NCBI GenBank assembly: GCA_964407285.1
Contig: CAYOVG010000234.1
Location: forward strand, 1-11,623
DNA: 11,623 bases
DNA from: CAYOVG01 sp964407285
Lineage (GTDB): Bacteria > Desulfobacterota > Syntrophobacteria > Syntrophobacterales > Syntrophobacteraceae
Direction of reading: 5' to 3'
Shown here: positions 10,408 through 11,623 of the stretch, piece by piece
Position numbering within the stretch: position 1 is the stretch's first letter
Layout: each line of letters opens with the position of its first letter
Made by a program: the position numbers and the translations under genes
Notes under the pieces: generated by a model
The model's input: only the letters and a program-made list of their open reading frames with translations
Told to the model about the DNA's origin: nothing
Databases searched by the model: none

Positions 10408-11623
10408 TCACTTACGGATCTTCTTCAGGTCCGCCTTCGTTTCCACGCCTGCGCGGCGCTCCCGCTTCACCAGCAGAAGGGGCGAACCGGCCAGCAGAAC
10501 CCCCAGTCCCACCAGGGAGCCCCTGCCCGTGTAGGCGATGCTCGCCTGGAACATGTACGCACAGACCCCGCAGAACAGAATCGGCGACAGGGGATAGAAC
10601 GGAACACGAAACGGCCTGCGCCTGTTCGGTTCCTTTCGGCGCAGGACCAAAAGGGATGCGCCGACGAGAAAAAAGAAGAACCAGAAGACGGGGGCCGTGT
10701 ATTCCACCATCATCACGAATCCGCTACGGGCGCCCGTTCCCAGGAGCACCAGCAGGAGGGCCAGGAACCCCTGGAGCAAGAGGGCGTTCACGGGGGTGGA
10801 GCCGCTTTCCCGCCAGCGGCCCAGGAAACGGAAGAGCCTGAAGTCCCTCCCCAGGGCGTAGCCGGTGCGGGCCCCCGTGATGGTCATGGCGTTGATGGTG
10901 CTGAATGCGGCCAGAACGATGAGCAGGCTTATGAAGCGGGCCCCGTTTTCGCCGGCGACCTGCCGCATGAGGTCCGCGGCCACCGCATCGGATGCCGACA
11001 TGCCGGAAAGCCCCAGGCATCTGAGGAAGGTATAGTTCAGCGCCAGGTAAACCGTAGTGATAACTCCGATGCTGTACACCAGAGCCCTGGTCATGTCGCG
11101 GCGCGAATCCCGGAGTTCCGCCGACAGGTACGCCGCTTCGTTCCAGCCGCCGTAGGTAAGGAGGACGAAGATCATCGCCCTCCCGAGGGCTGCCGCGCCC
11201 GGCGCTGTGCTTTCAGGGGGCCCCGCGGCCGCATGGCTGGGAGCGGCGACGAAGAGCCCGGCTGCCGGGAGGAGTATCAGCCCGACCATATACGCGGCCA
11301 TGAGGCTGTGCTGCACGAGCTTCCCTTGCTTGATTCCCGCGATGTTCACCGCCGTGAGGAGTACGATGGCGGCGGCGGCGTAGTAGGATGCCGAATAGGG
11401 TCCCAGCCGAAGCAGTTCCGATGCGTAGTCTCCGACAAGAAAGGCGAGCATCGCAATGGAGCCCGTATGGATGACGGTCATCCGCGCCCAGGCGAAGAGA
11501 AACGCGGGGGCCGGCCCGAAGGCGCGCCCGAGGTAGTGGTAATCTCCGCCCGTGTGCGGGTAGGTGGAGGCCAACTCCGCGTAGCAAAGGGCGCCGATCA
11601 GCGAAATCAATCCGCCCGCCCCC
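10408..11623 (-). CDS. Amino-acid permease of the APC superfamily, 5' end outside the window
   Basis: The frame is open to the window edge (codons complete to 11622), reading GAGG-LISLIGALCYAELAS. About 404 residues are visible, with roughly ten to eleven hydrophobic membrane segments, so only the N-terminus and first helix appear to be missing. Typical family features are YAELASTYPHTGGDYHYL, FGPAPAFLFAW, the YGGWNEAAYLSAELRDSRRDM segment like LAT-type transporters, and STINAMTITGARTGYALGRD. The C-terminus is short, basic and cytoplasmic (ending ADLKKIRK). It should move an amino acid or related amine across the inner membrane by coupling to an ion gradient or by exchange; the substrate is not evident. 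A TTG at 11610 is not a credible start because the homology continues upstream of it. Confidence 0.9.
   Translation of the reverse strand, partial: GAGGLISLIGALCYAELASTYPHTGGDYHYLGRAFGPAPAFLFAWARMTVIHTGSIAMLAFLVGDYASELLRLGPYSASYYAAAAIVLLTAVNIAGIKQGKLVQHSLMAAYMVGLILLPAAGLFVAAPSHAAAGPPESTAPGAAALGRAMIFVLLTYGGWNEAAYLSAELRDSRRDMTRALVYSIGVITTVYLALNYTFLRCLGLSGMSASDAVAADLMRQVAGENGARFISLLIVLAAFSTINAMTITGARTGYALGRDFRLFRFLGRWRESGSTPVNALLLQGFLALLLVLLGTGARSGFVMMVEYTAPVFWFFFFLVGASLLVLRRKEPNRRRPFRVPFYPLSPILFCGVCAYMFQASIAYTGRGSLVGLGVLLAGSPLLLVKRERRAGVETKADLKKIRK

Overview
The window is GC-rich, and its gene content fits a free-living anaerobic Gram-negative bacterium. The PEP carboxylase, the secreted propeller protein, the dispersed GC-rich palindromic repeats and the mixed CRISPR repeats would suit Desulfobacterota, perhaps a Syntrophobacter-like organism. 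That placement is inference from style only; there is no rRNA or other marker in the window.

Region 1 (1-940) has no protein gene I can support. It holds the end of a CRISPR array with 37-bp repeats (three copies, 19-203), closed by a short hairpin. An isolated half-copy of the same repeat lies at 581-600. Right beside it is a second, unrelated CRISPR-like mini-array with three copies at exactly 61-bp spacing (29 + 32 bp, the type I-E geometry). Between these lie REP-like palindromes and weak repeats about 72 bp apart. It looks like a CRISPR graveyard; no cas gene is present.

Region 2 (982-3557, plus strand) carries a berberine-bridge-type FAD oxidoreductase and a small exported protein of unknown function. 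Between them is a 545-bp gap with an 8-bp tandem repeat that overlaps the oxidoreductase stop codon, and a truncated copy of a dispersed MITE-like element.

Region 3 (3561-6897) holds PEP carboxylase (ppc, minus strand), flanked by two more copies of that element. The copy upstream of ppc looks intact, with terminal inverted repeats and a possible target-site duplication, and it sits in the presumed ppc promoter region.

Region 4 (6971-11623, minus strand) reads, in order of transcription: an amino-acid permease (5' end outside the window), an exported putative lipoprotein with a SAM-methyltransferase fold, and a secreted two-part propeller protein (eight PQQ-like repeats followed by six FG-GAP/VCBS calcium-loop repeats). 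The propeller gene appears to have its own promoter, a long leader able to form two nested hairpins, and a strong terminator hairpin. The permease and methyltransferase are 76 bp apart and may be co-transcribed. No metabolic link among these genes is visible beyond a general cell-envelope theme.
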